From NCBI GenBank assembly GCA_019638935.1, contig JAHBSW010000003.1:1-64000 (forward strand): a stretch of DNA of 64,000 bases. The letters are read 5' to 3'. Under the pieces are notes generated by a model. That model was not told the DNA's origin. It saw only the letters and a program-made list of their open reading frames with translations, and searched no databases. This DNA comes from Cryobacterium sp. (GTDB lineage Bacteria; Actinomycetota; Actinomycetes; Actinomycetales; Microbacteriaceae). The translations under genes were made by a program, and so were the position numbers. The stretch's first letter is position 1. Each line of letters opens with the position of its first letter. Positions 15,075 to 24,209 of this stretch are shown piece after piece.

Positions 15075-15947
15075 TCAGGAACGCGGGTCGGACTTGCCGC
15101 CCTCGTGGCGGCGCAGGTACTTCTCGAACTCCTCCGCGATGGCGTCACCGCTCGCCTCGGGGGAGTCGACCGTGTCGCGCGCCCGCTCGAGCTGCTCGAT
15201 GTAGTTCGCCATGTCGTCGTCTTCGCTCGCGAGCTGGTTGATGCCCGCCTCCCAGGCCGCGGCTTCGTCGATGAGGCTGCCCCGGGGGATGTCGACGCCG
15301 ACGAGTTCCTCAAGTCGGCTGATGAGAGCGAGCGTCGCCTTGGGTGAGGGTGTCGCGTGAACATAGTGGGGCACGGACGCCCACACCGAGACGGTCGGGA
15401 TGCCCTCGCGCTCAGCGGCATCCGCGATCACCGAGAGGATGCCGACCGGCCCCTCGTAGGTGCTGCGCTCGAGCCCCAGCTCCGCGCGAAACGCGGCATT
15501 CTCACTGCTCGTGAAGACCGAGATGGGTCGACTGTGCGGCACATCGGCGAGCATCGACCCGAGCGTGACGATCGCCGTGATCTCGCGATCCTGCATGATC
15601 TCCAGCACGTCGTCGGCGAAGCTCTTCCAGCTGCGTGAGGGCTCGGTGCCGAGCAGCACGTGGATGTCGAGGTTTGGGTCGCCGACGGCGAGGCGCGCAC
15701 TGTCGGGTGCGAAGAAGGTCACCGTCGGCCACACGATGGAGCGCGAACCGTCGTCACCCGTTGTCGCCTGCGGGCGGTTGAACTGATAGTCGAAGTAGTA
15801 CTCGCCGTCGAGCTCGGCGATCGCCTCGAGCTCGAGCGAGTCCTTGAGTGTGCGCGCGGCGCTGCTCGCCGCGTCACCCGCATCGTTCCAGCCCTCGAAA
15901 GCGACGACGAGGATGCGTCCATCGAAAATGTTGGGAGTACCGCCCAC
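15075..15947 (-). CDS. PAC2 family protein (proteasome assembly chaperone-like)
   Basis: 290-aa soluble protein of the PAC2 family, conserved in actinobacteria close to mshC; the family is named for eukaryotic proteasome assembly chaperones but its bacterial role is not settled. It starts MGGTPNIFDGRILVVAFEGW, and the phrases AFEGWNDAGDAAS, LLGTEPSRSWKSF and VWASVPHYVHATPSPKA are typical of the family. The acidic C-terminus (EEFEKYLRRHEGG) is probably flexible. It is convergent with mshC with 3 bp between the stops. Confidence 0.88.
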   Translation of the reverse strand: MGGTPNIFDGRILVVAFEGWNDAGDAASSAARTLKDSLELEAIAELDGEYYFDYQFNRPQATTGDDGSRSIVWPTVTFFAPDSARLAVGDPNLDIHVLLGTEPSRSWKSFADDVLEIMQDREITAIVTLGSMLADVPHSRPISVFTSSENAAFRAELGLERSTYEGPVGILSVIADAAEREGIPTVSVWASVPHYVHATPSPKATLALISRLEELVGVDIPRGSLIDEAAAWEAGINQLASEDDDMANYIEQLERARDTVDSPEASGDAIAEEFEKYLRRHEGGKSDPRS

Positions 15948-16063
15948 GTCGTCCTTTCACTGTGTCGGCCGCATGCACACGGCTCACGCCGGAACACACG
16001 GAAATCGGTATCCCTCAAGGATAGGCGCTGACGGTGACTCTCCTCTCAGTAAACTTGACCCTC

Positions 16064-16723
16064 GTGACCATCGCCCTGCCTGCCGCTGTCCTCTGGGACA
16101 TGGACGGAACCCTCGTCGACTCCGAGCCCTACTGGATGGAGGCCGAATCAGCGCTCGTCTCCGCCTTCGGCGGTGAGTGGACCGCTGAGGACGGCCGCGA
16201 CCTCATCGGCGCGGGGCTCTACCAGTCGGCGTCGATCTTTCAGCGCAAAGGGGTCGACCTCTCGGCGACCGAGATCGTCGAGGCGCTGAGCCAGACCGTG
16301 CTCGACCGCCTGCGCCGTGACGTGCCCTGGCGTCCGGGGGTGCTCGACCTGATCGCGGACCTGCGCAGTGCCGGCATCCCCTGCGGCATCGTCACGATGT
16401 CGTTGCGTCCCGCCGCCGCATTCATCGCCGAGCGACTGGGCATCGAGCACGTCGTCTCGGGCAGCGATGTCGCCAACGAGAAACCGCATCCCGAGGCATA
16501 CGTCTCCGGGGCTGCCCTCTTCAACGTGGACGCCGCCGCGTGCGTTGCGATCGAGGACTCGATCAACGGACTCCGCTCGGCCGTCGCCTCCGGCGCTCGC
16601 TCGCTCGCCGTCCCCTCTCATCAGCCGATTCCCGAGAACCCCGATTACACCGTCTGGCCCACGCTCGACGGGCGCACCGCCGATGACATCATCGAGCTTT
16701 TCGCGGCCAGGAAGGTCGCGTGA
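16064..16723 (+). CDS. HAD-superfamily hydrolase (phosphatase, beta-phosphoglucomutase-like)
   Basis: About 219-aa HAD subfamily IA phosphatase. Motif I is LWDMDGTLVDSEPYW (nucleophile Asp in DMDGT), motif II lies near IVTMSLRP, motif III lysine in NEKPHPEAY, and motif IV in CVAIEDSINGL. Substrate unknown. GTG 16064 is preferred because TAAACT lies 8 bp upstream as a leaderless -10; GTG 16034 would add ten residues. The stop overlaps trmI by 4 bp, so the two are likely co-transcribed. Confidence 0.88.
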   Translation: MTIALPAAVLWDMDGTLVDSEPYWMEAESALVSAFGGEWTAEDGRDLIGAGLYQSASIFQRKGVDLSATEIVEALSQTVLDRLRRDVPWRPGVLDLIADLRSAGIPCGIVTMSLRPAAAFIAERLGIEHVVSGSDVANEKPHPEAYVSGAALFNVDAAACVAIEDSINGLRSAVASGARSLAVPSHQPIPENPDYTVWPTLDGRTADDIIELFAARKVA

Positions 16724-17742
16724 GCGCCATGCGGCGACAGTCGGGTCCGTTTCAGGCCGGTGACCGCGTTCAGCTCACCGGACCCAAGGGGCGCCGCAAC
16801 ACGATCACGCTCGAAGCGGGGGGAGAGTTCCACACCCACCGCGGTGTTGTTCCGCACGAGGCGATCATCGGTCAGCCCGATGGCTCGGTGGTGACGAGCA
16901 CGACGGATGAGGACTACCTCGCGCTTCGCCCGCTGCTGGTCGACTTCGTCATGTCGATGCCGCGCGGCGCGACGATCGTCTACCCGAAGGATGCCGCGCA
17001 GATCATCAGTGTCGGTGACATCTTTCCCGGTGCGCGCGTGGTCGAGGCCGGTGTCGGCTCGGGGGCGCTATCGCTCTCGCTGCTGCGTGCGATCGGCCCG
17101 GAGGGCTCACTGGTGTCTTTCGAGCGTCGCGACGAGTTCGCCCGCGTCGCAAAGGCGAACGTCGCCACGTTCCTGGGTGCGACCCCATCCAACTGGTCGG
17201 TCGAGCTCGGCGATCTCGCCGAGGAGCTCGCGAAGTTCGAGGCAGGGTCGGTCGACCGGGTGGTGCTCGACATGCTCGCCCCCTGGGAGTGCCTTGAGGC
17301 ATCCGCGCATGCCCTCACTCCTGGCGGTGTCATCACGGTCTACGTCGCGACGGTGACGCAGCTTTCGCGCGTCGCCGAGGGTCTGCGCGCGCTCGGGGCG
17401 TTCACCGACCCGGAGTCGTCGGAGACGATGGTGCGCGGATGGCACGTGGAGGGGCTCGCCGTGCGTCCCGATCATCGCATGGTGGCCCACACGGGTTTTC
17501 TGCTCACGGCGCGCAAGCTCGCACCGGGATCGAAGCTGCCGCAGTTCAAGCGCAGGGTGAAACCGGAGTTCGCCGATGCAGACGTGGAGCTGTGGACTCC
17601 CGGGGCCCTCGGGCAGCGTGCCGCAACCGATAAGAGGCTTCGCAAGGCCGCACGTCAGGCCGAGTCGACTGCCCGCCGTACCGGTGCCGTGCCTGCAGTG
17701 CTCGACGGCGCTGCGCAGGAGGCTACGGGCGACTCGGCCTAG
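16720..17742 (+). CDS. trmI: tRNA (adenine-N1)-methyltransferase TrmI
   Basis: 340-aa SAM-dependent enzyme that makes m1A58 in the tRNA T loop, like Mycobacterium tuberculosis Rv2118c. The N-terminal small domain (GPFQAGDRVQLTGPKGRR) is followed by the SAM site VVEAGVGSGALSLSLLRAIG (about residues 107-126) and DRVVLDMLAPWE. GTG start overlapping the HAD gene. In many actinobacteria trmI heads the proteasome/pupylation locus; here the next gene is the FKBP-like lipoprotein, so arc, dop, pup, prcBA and pafA are missing. Confidence 0.94.
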   Translation: MSAMRRQSGPFQAGDRVQLTGPKGRRNTITLEAGGEFHTHRGVVPHEAIIGQPDGSVVTSTTDEDYLALRPLLVDFVMSMPRGATIVYPKDAAQIISVGDIFPGARVVEAGVGSGALSLSLLRAIGPEGSLVSFERRDEFARVAKANVATFLGATPSNWSVELGDLAEELAKFEAGSVDRVVLDMLAPWECLEASAHALTPGGVITVYVATVTQLSRVAEGLRALGAFTDPESSETMVRGWHVEGLAVRPDHRMVAHTGFLLTARKLAPGSKLPQFKRRVKPEFADADVELWTPGALGQRAATDKRLRKAARQAESTARRTGAVPAVLDGAAQEATGDSA

Positions 17743-17779
17743 AATTGTGAGCGTTGTGTTGACATCGAAACGAGGACCC

Positions 17780-18709
17780 GTGCGCACCATTCCCGCGCTT
17801 GCCGTCAGTGCCGTCTTGCTTGCCAGCCTCACGGCGTGCGCCGGGGGGCCTTTCGCCGCGGGCTGCACTCCGTTCGCCACCGCCGGTGCGGCCTCCGCGC
17901 TGGTCACGGCAGAGGGCGCGGTCGGGGACACCCCGGTCGTGAAGTTCCCGACTCCGATCGTGAGCGAGGGAATCGAGGCGCAGGCGCTCGTCGTCGGCGA
18001 CGGTGTCGCGGCGCGGATGGGCGACACGGTCGCCATCAAGTATTCGCTTTTCAACGCCGCGACCGGCGGGCCCATCGGCTCGAGCGGGTACGCGCACGGC
18101 GGCGACTACTTCACCCTGGGCGCCTCCAATGCGAACGATGTCGTGTCCGACGGCCTCGAATGCGCCACCGTCGGCTCGCGTATCGCTATCGTCGCGTCCG
18201 CGCTGGCCGTTCACGGGGGACAGGGCGATGCCAGCGTCGGCGTCGGCCCGGACGACTCGATCGTCTACGTCATCGACGTCGTGGATGCCTTCCCCGGTAA
18301 GGCGAATGGCGCACCCCAGGCTCCTGCCGCCGATCTGCCCGCGGTCGTCACGGCACCCAATGGCACCCCGGGAATCACCATCCCTCGTACCTCAGCGCCG
18401 ACGGACGTCACCGTCGCCCTGCTGCAGACGGGCAGCGGAGACGTGCTCGCCGCCGGGGATCGCGTGCTCCTCAAGTACACGGCGGTCGCGTGGGAGACCG
18501 GTCGGGTGCTCTCATCGACGTGGGCGAACGGCCAGAGCACGATCGTGCCGCTCGATGACAGCGGCACCCTGCCCTCGGGTGTCGTCGCCGGGCTCGTCGG
18601 CAAGACCGTGAATTCGCAAGTGCTGATCGTCGTTCCGCGGGGCGAGGGCGGCAGCTCGGACTCGACGCTCGTCTACGTCGTCGACGTGCTCGGAATCATC
18701 CCGCAGTAA
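17780..18709 (+). CDS. FKBP-type peptidyl-prolyl isomerase-like lipoprotein
   Basis: About 309-aa exported lipoprotein with signal MRTIPALAVSAVLLASLTAC (lipobox LTAC, Cys about 20). It has two FKBP-like halves; each has the early strand phrase GD.V.IKY/GDRVLLKY and an end like ..VYVIDVVDAFP / LVYVVDVLGIIPQ. Several active-site aromatics of true FKBPs are hard to place, so activity is doubtful. Such genes usually lie between pafA and pafB. GAGGA lies 3 bp before GTG 17780; GTG 17756 would add eight residues (a more basic n-region) and is a real alternative. Confidence 0.85.
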   Translation: MRTIPALAVSAVLLASLTACAGGPFAAGCTPFATAGAASALVTAEGAVGDTPVVKFPTPIVSEGIEAQALVVGDGVAARMGDTVAIKYSLFNAATGGPIGSSGYAHGGDYFTLGASNANDVVSDGLECATVGSRIAIVASALAVHGGQGDASVGVGPDDSIVYVIDVVDAFPGKANGAPQAPAADLPAVVTAPNGTPGITIPRTSAPTDVTVALLQTGSGDVLAAGDRVLLKYTAVAWETGRVLSSTWANGQSTIVPLDDSGTLPSGVVAGLVGKTVNSQVLIVVPRGEGGSSDSTLVYVVDVLGIIPQ

Positions 18710-18762
18710 CCCAGTGCGGGTCAGCTGTGTTCCAGTAGCTTGGGGATCACGGAGGAGGTGGA

Positions 18763-19761
18763 GTGGCAACGAAGCAGAACGTTCCCGCAGAGGAGCGCTT
18801 GTTCAGCCTGGTTCTCGCTCTGCTGGAGACGGATCTCGGACTCACCAAGTCGGACATCCTCTCCACCGTTCAGGGGTACCGGCAGAGATTCGCGCTGGGC
18901 GGCGACAACTCCAATCTCGAACGCCAGTTCGAGCGCGACAAGGACGACCTGCGTGAGCTGGGCGTTCCGCTCGAGACGCTCGAGTCACCGGGGGAGCCCG
19001 GCAACAACCAGCTCTCGCGCTACCGCATCCCGCGCGAGGGCTACGAGCTGCCCGACGATGTGCGATTCACCGCGGAGGAGACCGCCCTGCTGGGCCTGGC
19101 GGCGATGGTCTGGCGTGAGGGGGAGTTCTCGGCCGAGTCGAGCCGAGCCCTGCTCAAGCTGAAGGGCCTCGGAACCGAGGCGAGTGAGACGGTGCTCAGT
19201 TACGTGCCGCGTCTGCGAGCGCGGGATGAATCCTTCGAACCTCTGCGCTCGGCGATCGATCGCCGCCGCCGCGTGGCCTTCGACTACATCAAACCGGGGC
19301 AGTCGAGCCCCACGCTGCGCACGGTCGACCCTCTCGCCCTGTTCCTGTTCCAGGGACGCTGGCACTGCTACGCGCTCGACCCCGCCACAGACACTCGCAA
19401 GACCTTTCTACTGCGTCGTATCGTCTCCACCGTTTCGACGACGGGAACGGAGTTCGTTCCCCCGAGTGGAGACCTCGCCGACGAAGGGCTGCAGGAGCTG
19501 TTGTCGCTGTGGCACGAACGCACCGCGACGGTGCGAGTCGATCCCGGCACCGACGCCGACACTCGATTGCGCAAACGCCGTGACACGACCGTCGACGGCC
19601 ACACCTTCACTCTGCACTTTGTCGATCTCGCACTCCTCGCCGACGAGCTCTGCGCGTACGGCCCCGAGGTGACCGTGCTTGCGCCCAGCGAGCTCGCCGA
19701 GCTCGTCACACGGGGTCTGGATTCGGTCGTTGCCGCGCACGAAGGGGCGCAGGATGGCTGA
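18763..19761 (+). CDS. pafB: PafB, WYL-domain transcriptional regulator
   Basis: 332-aa HTH-WYL protein. With PafC it forms the PafBC activator of the LexA-independent DNA-damage response of mycobacteria, responding to single-stranded DNA. N-terminal wHTH (residues about 8-60, LTKSDILSTVQGYRQRF), central WYL domain (about 160-250, RVAFDYIKPG and LFQGRWHCYALDP) and C-terminal WCX extension. A very strong RBS (GGAGGAGG) lies upstream of the GTG, and TAGCTT about 20 bp further up could be a -10. It overlaps pafC by 8 bp. Confidence 0.92.
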   Translation: MATKQNVPAEERLFSLVLALLETDLGLTKSDILSTVQGYRQRFALGGDNSNLERQFERDKDDLRELGVPLETLESPGEPGNNQLSRYRIPREGYELPDDVRFTAEETALLGLAAMVWREGEFSAESSRALLKLKGLGTEASETVLSYVPRLRARDESFEPLRSAIDRRRRVAFDYIKPGQSSPTLRTVDPLALFLFQGRWHCYALDPATDTRKTFLLRRIVSTVSTTGTEFVPPSGDLADEGLQELLSLWHERTATVRVDPGTDADTRLRKRRDTTVDGHTFTLHFVDLALLADELCAYGPEVTVLAPSELAELVTRGLDSVVAAHEGAQDG

Positions 19762-20740
19762 ACGCAAGCGTCAACCTCAGGCCCGCGACAAGCTGACCTT
19801 CCTGCTTTCGCTCGTGCCCTTCCTCATCGACCATCAGCGTGTCTCGGTCACTGAGGTCGCCAAGGTGTTCGACGTCACGCCCGACGAGGTGCGTTCGGCG
19901 GTTCGCCTGATCGCGATGTCGGGAATCCCCGGTGACACAGGTGCCTACCAGCACGACGACCTCTTCGACATCGCCTGGGACGCTTTCGAGGAGAACGACG
20001 AGATCGTGCTCACCCACCTCATCGCGATCGACGATGCACCGCGCTTTTCCGGACGCGAGACCGCTGCGCTCATCGCCGGGCTCCAATACCTCTCCGCTCT
20101 GCCCGAGACCCGTGACAACCAAGCGCTAGCGAGCCTTCTGGCGAAGCTCGCGCGCGGCTCGTCGTCGGCCCCTCAGCCGGTGGCTGTGGAGTCGAAGGAG
20201 ACGGATGGTGCGCTCGCCCTCTTCCGCGACGCGGTCGCCCGCGGGGTTCAGGTCGAGTTCGACTACCTCAACGCCGCCGGCGTGCGAGAACGCCGACGCG
20301 TCGACCCCGTGCGCATCGAGTCGATCGACACCGACTGGTACCTGCGCGGGTGGTGCCATCTCCGTCACGCGGTGCGCACGTTCCGCCTCGATCGCATCAG
20401 TGAGCTCGTCGTCACCGCCGAAACCTCGACAGGGTCGGCCCACTCCGTGTCGATTCCCGACACTCTGTTCGAGGGCGGTCCGGACGACGTCGCGGTGACC
20501 CTCGATGTCGTGCCCGCGGCCCTGAGTCTCATCGAGGACTATCTGCCGCCGGCAGCCTCTGTCGAGTCGGTGGGGGAGCTGAGGCGTGTGAGCATCCGCG
20601 TGTCTCACTACCACGGGCTCAAGCGCCTCATCGCCGGCCTGCCGGGCCTTGTCACCGTCGTCGCGCCGGCTGAGGCTCGGCGCGCCGTCGCCGAATGGGC
20701 AGCAGCGGGGGCCGCGCGTTACGCTGATTCCACTCATTGA
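19754..20740 (+). CDS. pafC: PafC, WYL-domain transcriptional regulator
   Basis: 328-aa partner of PafB with the same plan: HTH (VSVTEVAKVFDVTPDEVRSA, about 32-51), WYL domain (VEFDYLNAAGVRERRRVDP, about residues 174-192, and DWYLRGWCHLRHAVRTFRLD) and WCX domain. ATG 19754 is preceded by AGG and overlaps the pafB end by 8 bp. Its retention in the absence of pafA/pup agrees with the known proteasome-independent role in DNA-damage control. Confidence 0.92.
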   Translation: MAERKRQPQARDKLTFLLSLVPFLIDHQRVSVTEVAKVFDVTPDEVRSAVRLIAMSGIPGDTGAYQHDDLFDIAWDAFEENDEIVLTHLIAIDDAPRFSGRETAALIAGLQYLSALPETRDNQALASLLAKLARGSSSAPQPVAVESKETDGALALFRDAVARGVQVEFDYLNAAGVRERRRVDPVRIESIDTDWYLRGWCHLRHAVRTFRLDRISELVVTAETSTGSAHSVSIPDTLFEGGPDDVAVTLDVVPAALSLIEDYLPPAASVESVGELRRVSIRVSHYHGLKRLIAGLPGLVTVVAPAEARRAVAEWAAAGAARYADSTH

Positions 20741-20815
20741 TACTGAAGCGGCGAGCCTGACACTGGACAGTTAGACTTAGCGCCACGGCAACCCAAAACA
20801 CGAAGGATGTGTCCG

Positions 20816-21013
20816 ATGCTTGGAAACCTTGGTGGCTGGACAGCCATCGTCATTCTCGTCGTAGTATTGCTGCTTTTCGGCGCGACGAAGCTTCCCGCGC
20901 TTGCCAAGAGTGTTGGCCAGTCGGCAAAGATCTTCAAGAAAGAGATGAAGAACGAAGACGAAACGCCCGTGACCAGCGACGAGAAGTCAGCAGACTCTTC
21001 AACACAGTCGTAG
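20816..21013 (+). CDS. tatA: Sec-independent translocase subunit TatA
   Basis: 65-aa single-span membrane protein: short N-terminus MLGNLGGW, hydrophobic segment TAIVILVVVLLLFGATKLP, amphipathic helix ALAKSVGQSAKIFKKEM, then an acidic tail. It forms the pore-like complex for folded-protein export with TatC. ATG 20816 is chosen because AAGGA lies about 9 bp upstream; ATG 20807 overlaps that RBS. TTAGACTT at 20771 could be its -10. It is followed 3 bp later by tatC. Confidence 0.95.
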   Translation: MLGNLGGWTAIVILVVVLLLFGATKLPALAKSVGQSAKIFKKEMKNEDETPVTSDEKSADSSTQS

Positions 21014-21016
21014 TTC

Positions 21017-21823
21017 GTGGCCCGCACCAAGAAGCGGGGTGCGAATCCTGAAGGAAAGATGAGCCTCGGGCAGCACCTCGTCGAACTGCGCAAGAGGCTC
21101 ACTCGTGCTGGGCTGTCGATTCTGCTCGGCGCCGTTGCCGGCTGGTTCATCGCCGACCCCGTGTGGACGTTGCTTCAGGAGCCGATCACACGAGTCGCTG
21201 AGGCATACGGTCGCGAAGCCCAACTCGTCTTTCCCACCATCACGTCATCGTTCGACCTGAAGATGCAGATCGCGATCTACGTCGGAATCTTCGTGTCGAG
21301 TCCCGTCTGGCTCTATCAGATCTTCGCCTTCATCGTTCCGGGGCTGACCCGACGCGAGAAGGGTTACACCTTCGGATTCTTTTTCACCGCGGTGCCGCTG
21401 TTCATCGCCGGCTGTGCCGCGGGCTGGTACGTTTTGCCAAACATCGTCACCCTGCTTTCCGGGTTCGCCCCCGAGGACACTGCCTCTCTTTTCCTGGCGA
21501 AAGAGTACCTGCACTTCGTCGTCAAGCTGATGCTCGCGATCGGCATCGGGTTCGTCCTGCCCGTGTTCCTCGTCATTCTCAATTTCATGGGCGTCGTCTC
21601 GGCGAGGGGGCTGCTCAGCGGGTGGCGCTGGGCGATTCTGCTCATCACGCTCTTCACGGCGATCGCCACACCCGCGGCCGACGTCTTCTCGATGTTCCTG
21701 CTCGCGGTCCCCATGGTCGCGCTCTACTTTCTCGCGGTGGGGGTCGCGTACTGGCACGACCGGGTGGCCGCCCGCAAGCTCAAGAAGCTTGAGACCGAGC
21801 TCGGCGAACCGAGCACGGCGTGA
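21017..21823 (+). CDS. tatC: Sec-independent translocase subunit TatC
   Basis: 268-aa six-span membrane receptor for twin-arginine signals. The family motif is MSLGQHLVELRKRLTRA (about residues 15-31), and the conserved glutamate loop and FIVPGLTRREKGYTFGFF segment are present. GTG start. Likely cargo in this window includes the Rieske protein QcrA. It overlaps the downstream helicase gene by 4 bp. Confidence 0.96.
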   Translation: MARTKKRGANPEGKMSLGQHLVELRKRLTRAGLSILLGAVAGWFIADPVWTLLQEPITRVAEAYGREAQLVFPTITSSFDLKMQIAIYVGIFVSSPVWLYQIFAFIVPGLTRREKGYTFGFFFTAVPLFIAGCAAGWYVLPNIVTLLSGFAPEDTASLFLAKEYLHFVVKLMLAIGIGFVLPVFLVILNFMGVVSARGLLSGWRWAILLITLFTAIATPAADVFSMFLLAVPMVALYFLAVGVAYWHDRVAARKLKKLETELGEPSTA

Positions 21824-24207
21824 GCCTCGGTCTCTTCCAGTCGCGACTGAGCTTTCCCCTCGACGCCTTTCAGCTCTCCGCGTGTCAGGCGCTCGACGAG
21901 GGCCGGAGCGTGCTCGTTGCCGCTCCGACGGGCGCGGGCAAGACCGTGGTCGCCGAGTACGCGGTGCACCTCGCCATGGCGCAGCGCTCGGCCAAGGTCT
22001 TCTACACGGCACCGATCAAGGCACTGAGCAATCAGAAGTTCCAGGAGCTGGTCGAGGTGTACGGGGCGGATGCCGTCGGCCTGCTCACAGGGGACACCAA
22101 CATCAATTCGCGGGCACGCATCGTCGTCATGACGACCGAGGTTCTTCGCAACATGCTCTACGCCGACTCAGACCTGCTGCCCGACCTGCGGTTCGTCATC
22201 ATGGACGAGGTGCACTACCTCGCAGACCGCTTTCGCGGGGCGGTCTGGGAAGAGGTCATCATCCACCTTCCCTCCCACGTTCGACTCGTGTCGCTCAGCG
22301 CGACGGTGTCGAACGCCGAGGAGTTCGGCGACTGGCTGCAGACCGTTCGCGGCGACACCGCCGTGATCGTCTCGGAGGACCGTCCGGTTCCGCTCGAGCA
22401 GCACATTCTCATGCGGTCACGGCTGATCGACCTGTTCGACACGGCAACGGGGGAGTCGAGCCGACGCGACGGTGCGAGCAGCGTCAACCCCGAGCTCATC
22501 CAGCTCGCCCGCTACGGCGGGCGCGCGCTGTCGGGCAGACAGGCGAAAGACGTGGGGCGGATGCACTCGCGTGGCGGGCGCTTCCGCGAGGAGCGCCTCG
22601 ATCGAGCGGGAATCGTCAAACTGCTCGACGATCACAATCTGCTGCCGGCGATCGCGTTCATCTTCAGCCGCAAGGGCTGCGATCAGGCCGTTCAGCAGGT
22701 GCTGCGATCCGGCATCCGCCTCACGACCGTTGCCGAACGTGACGAGATTCGAGAGTACGTCGAGCAGGAGACCCGGTCGATGCGCGGCGAAGACCTCGCG
22801 GTGCTGGGATACCCCGAGTGGTTGAACGGCCTCGAGCGGGGTGTCGCAGCGCACCACGCCGGACTGTTCCCCGCGTTCAAGGAGATCGTCGAAGAGCTCT
22901 TCCGACGCAAGCTGCTGCGCGTGGTCTTCGCGACCGAGACCCTTGCACTCGGCATCAACATGCCCGCACGCACGGTCGTGCTCGAGGCGCTCGAGAAGTT
23001 CAACGGCGAGGCGCGCGTTCCCATCACACCCGGGGAGTACACACAGCTCACAGGGCGCGCGGGTCGTCGCGGCATCGACGTCGAGGGGCACGCCGTCATC
23101 CAGTGGAAAGACGGACTCGACCCCGGCGCCGTCGCCTCGCTCGCCTCCCGCCGGACCTATCCGCTCAATTCGAGCTTCAAGCCGACCTACAACATGTCGG
23201 TGAACCTCATCGAGCAGTTCGGCCGCGACCGCACGCGGGAGATCCTCGAGTCGAGCTTCGCGCAGTTCCAGGCCGATCGCGGAGTCGTCGACCTGGCGCG
23301 CAAAGTGCGCGAGCACGAGGGGGCGCTCGAGGGCTATGCCTCATCGATGACGTGCCACCTCGGCGACTTCGCCGAGTACGCGGGCATTCGCCGCGAGATC
23401 AGCGATCTCGAGCGCAAGGGCACGGCACGCTCCGCACACGACTCGCGCGCCGAGCGCGACCGCAGGCAGCAGCAGCTCACGACGCTGCGCAAGCGGTTGC
23501 GGCAGCATCCGTGTCACGGATGCGCGGATCGCGAGGCACACGCACGCTGGGCTGAGCGCTGGTGGCGCTTGAAGCGCGAAGCCGACGATCTCCGTCGCCA
23601 GATCGTGGGCCGCACGGGTGCCATTGCGAAGGTGTTCGACCGCGTGAGCGAGGTTCTGCTCGCGCTCGGCTATCTCACCAGATTGGCGTCAGGGGACTTG
23701 TCGGTGGCGGCATCGGGTCGCGCGCTGCGCCGCATCTACGGTGAGCGCGACCTTCTCGTGGCGGAATGCCTGCGGCTCGACGCCTGGGAGAAGCTCGAAC
23801 CCAACGCGATCGCCGCGATGGCCGCGACGATCGTGCACGAGCCGCGACGCGACTCCGAGGTCGCCGACTATCGGCTGCCCAAGGCGCCGTTCCGCGCGGC
23901 CCTCGACAAGACGAACGAGATCTGGGAGCGCCTCGACGAGCTCGAGCACGAGCACCGCCTGCCGGGCACTGACCCGCTGTCGGCGGCGATGGCGCTGCCG
24001 ATGTGGCGTTGGGCGAACGGGGCGAACCTCGAGTCGGTGCTCGATGAGGCCGGGCTTCAGGCTGGGGACTTCGTCCGTCTGTCGAAGCAGGCCATCGATC
24101 TGCTCGATCAGGTCTCGATCGTTGCCGAACCACCGGTCGATCAGCGGGCACGCCGTGCGATCGATCTCATTCGCCGGGGCATCGTCGCCTATTCGAGCGT
24201 GAGCTGA
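21820..24207 (+). CDS. Ski2-like DEAD/DEAH-box RNA helicase (HelY type)
   Basis: 795-aa superfamily 2 helicase. Walker A APTGAGKT (about residues 34-41), motif Ia YTAPIKALSNQKF, DEVH box MDEVHYL, motif III SLSATVSN, and motif VI QLTGRAGRRGIDVEG. The C-terminal half holds the rRNA-processing arch/DSHCT-like region, including CHGCADREAH. Members next to tatAC are usual in actinobacteria and are thought to act in RNA turnover. GTG start overlapping tatC. Confidence 0.92.
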   Translation: MSLGLFQSRLSFPLDAFQLSACQALDEGRSVLVAAPTGAGKTVVAEYAVHLAMAQRSAKVFYTAPIKALSNQKFQELVEVYGADAVGLLTGDTNINSRARIVVMTTEVLRNMLYADSDLLPDLRFVIMDEVHYLADRFRGAVWEEVIIHLPSHVRLVSLSATVSNAEEFGDWLQTVRGDTAVIVSEDRPVPLEQHILMRSRLIDLFDTATGESSRRDGASSVNPELIQLARYGGRALSGRQAKDVGRMHSRGGRFREERLDRAGIVKLLDDHNLLPAIAFIFSRKGCDQAVQQVLRSGIRLTTVAERDEIREYVEQETRSMRGEDLAVLGYPEWLNGLERGVAAHHAGLFPAFKEIVEELFRRKLLRVVFATETLALGINMPARTVVLEALEKFNGEARVPITPGEYTQLTGRAGRRGIDVEGHAVIQWKDGLDPGAVASLASRRTYPLNSSFKPTYNMSVNLIEQFGRDRTREILESSFAQFQADRGVVDLARKVREHEGALEGYASSMTCHLGDFAEYAGIRREISDLERKGTARSAHDSRAERDRRQQQLTTLRKRLRQHPCHGCADREAHARWAERWWRLKREADDLRRQIVGRTGAIAKVFDRVSEVLLALGYLTRLASGDLSVAASGRALRRIYGERDLLVAECLRLDAWEKLEPNAIAAMAATIVHEPRRDSEVADYRLPKAPFRAALDKTNEIWERLDELEHEHRLPGTDPLSAAMALPMWRWANGANLESVLDEAGLQAGDFVRLSKQAIDLLDQVSIVAEPPVDQRARRAIDLIRRGIVAYSSVS

Positions 24208-24209
24208 TC

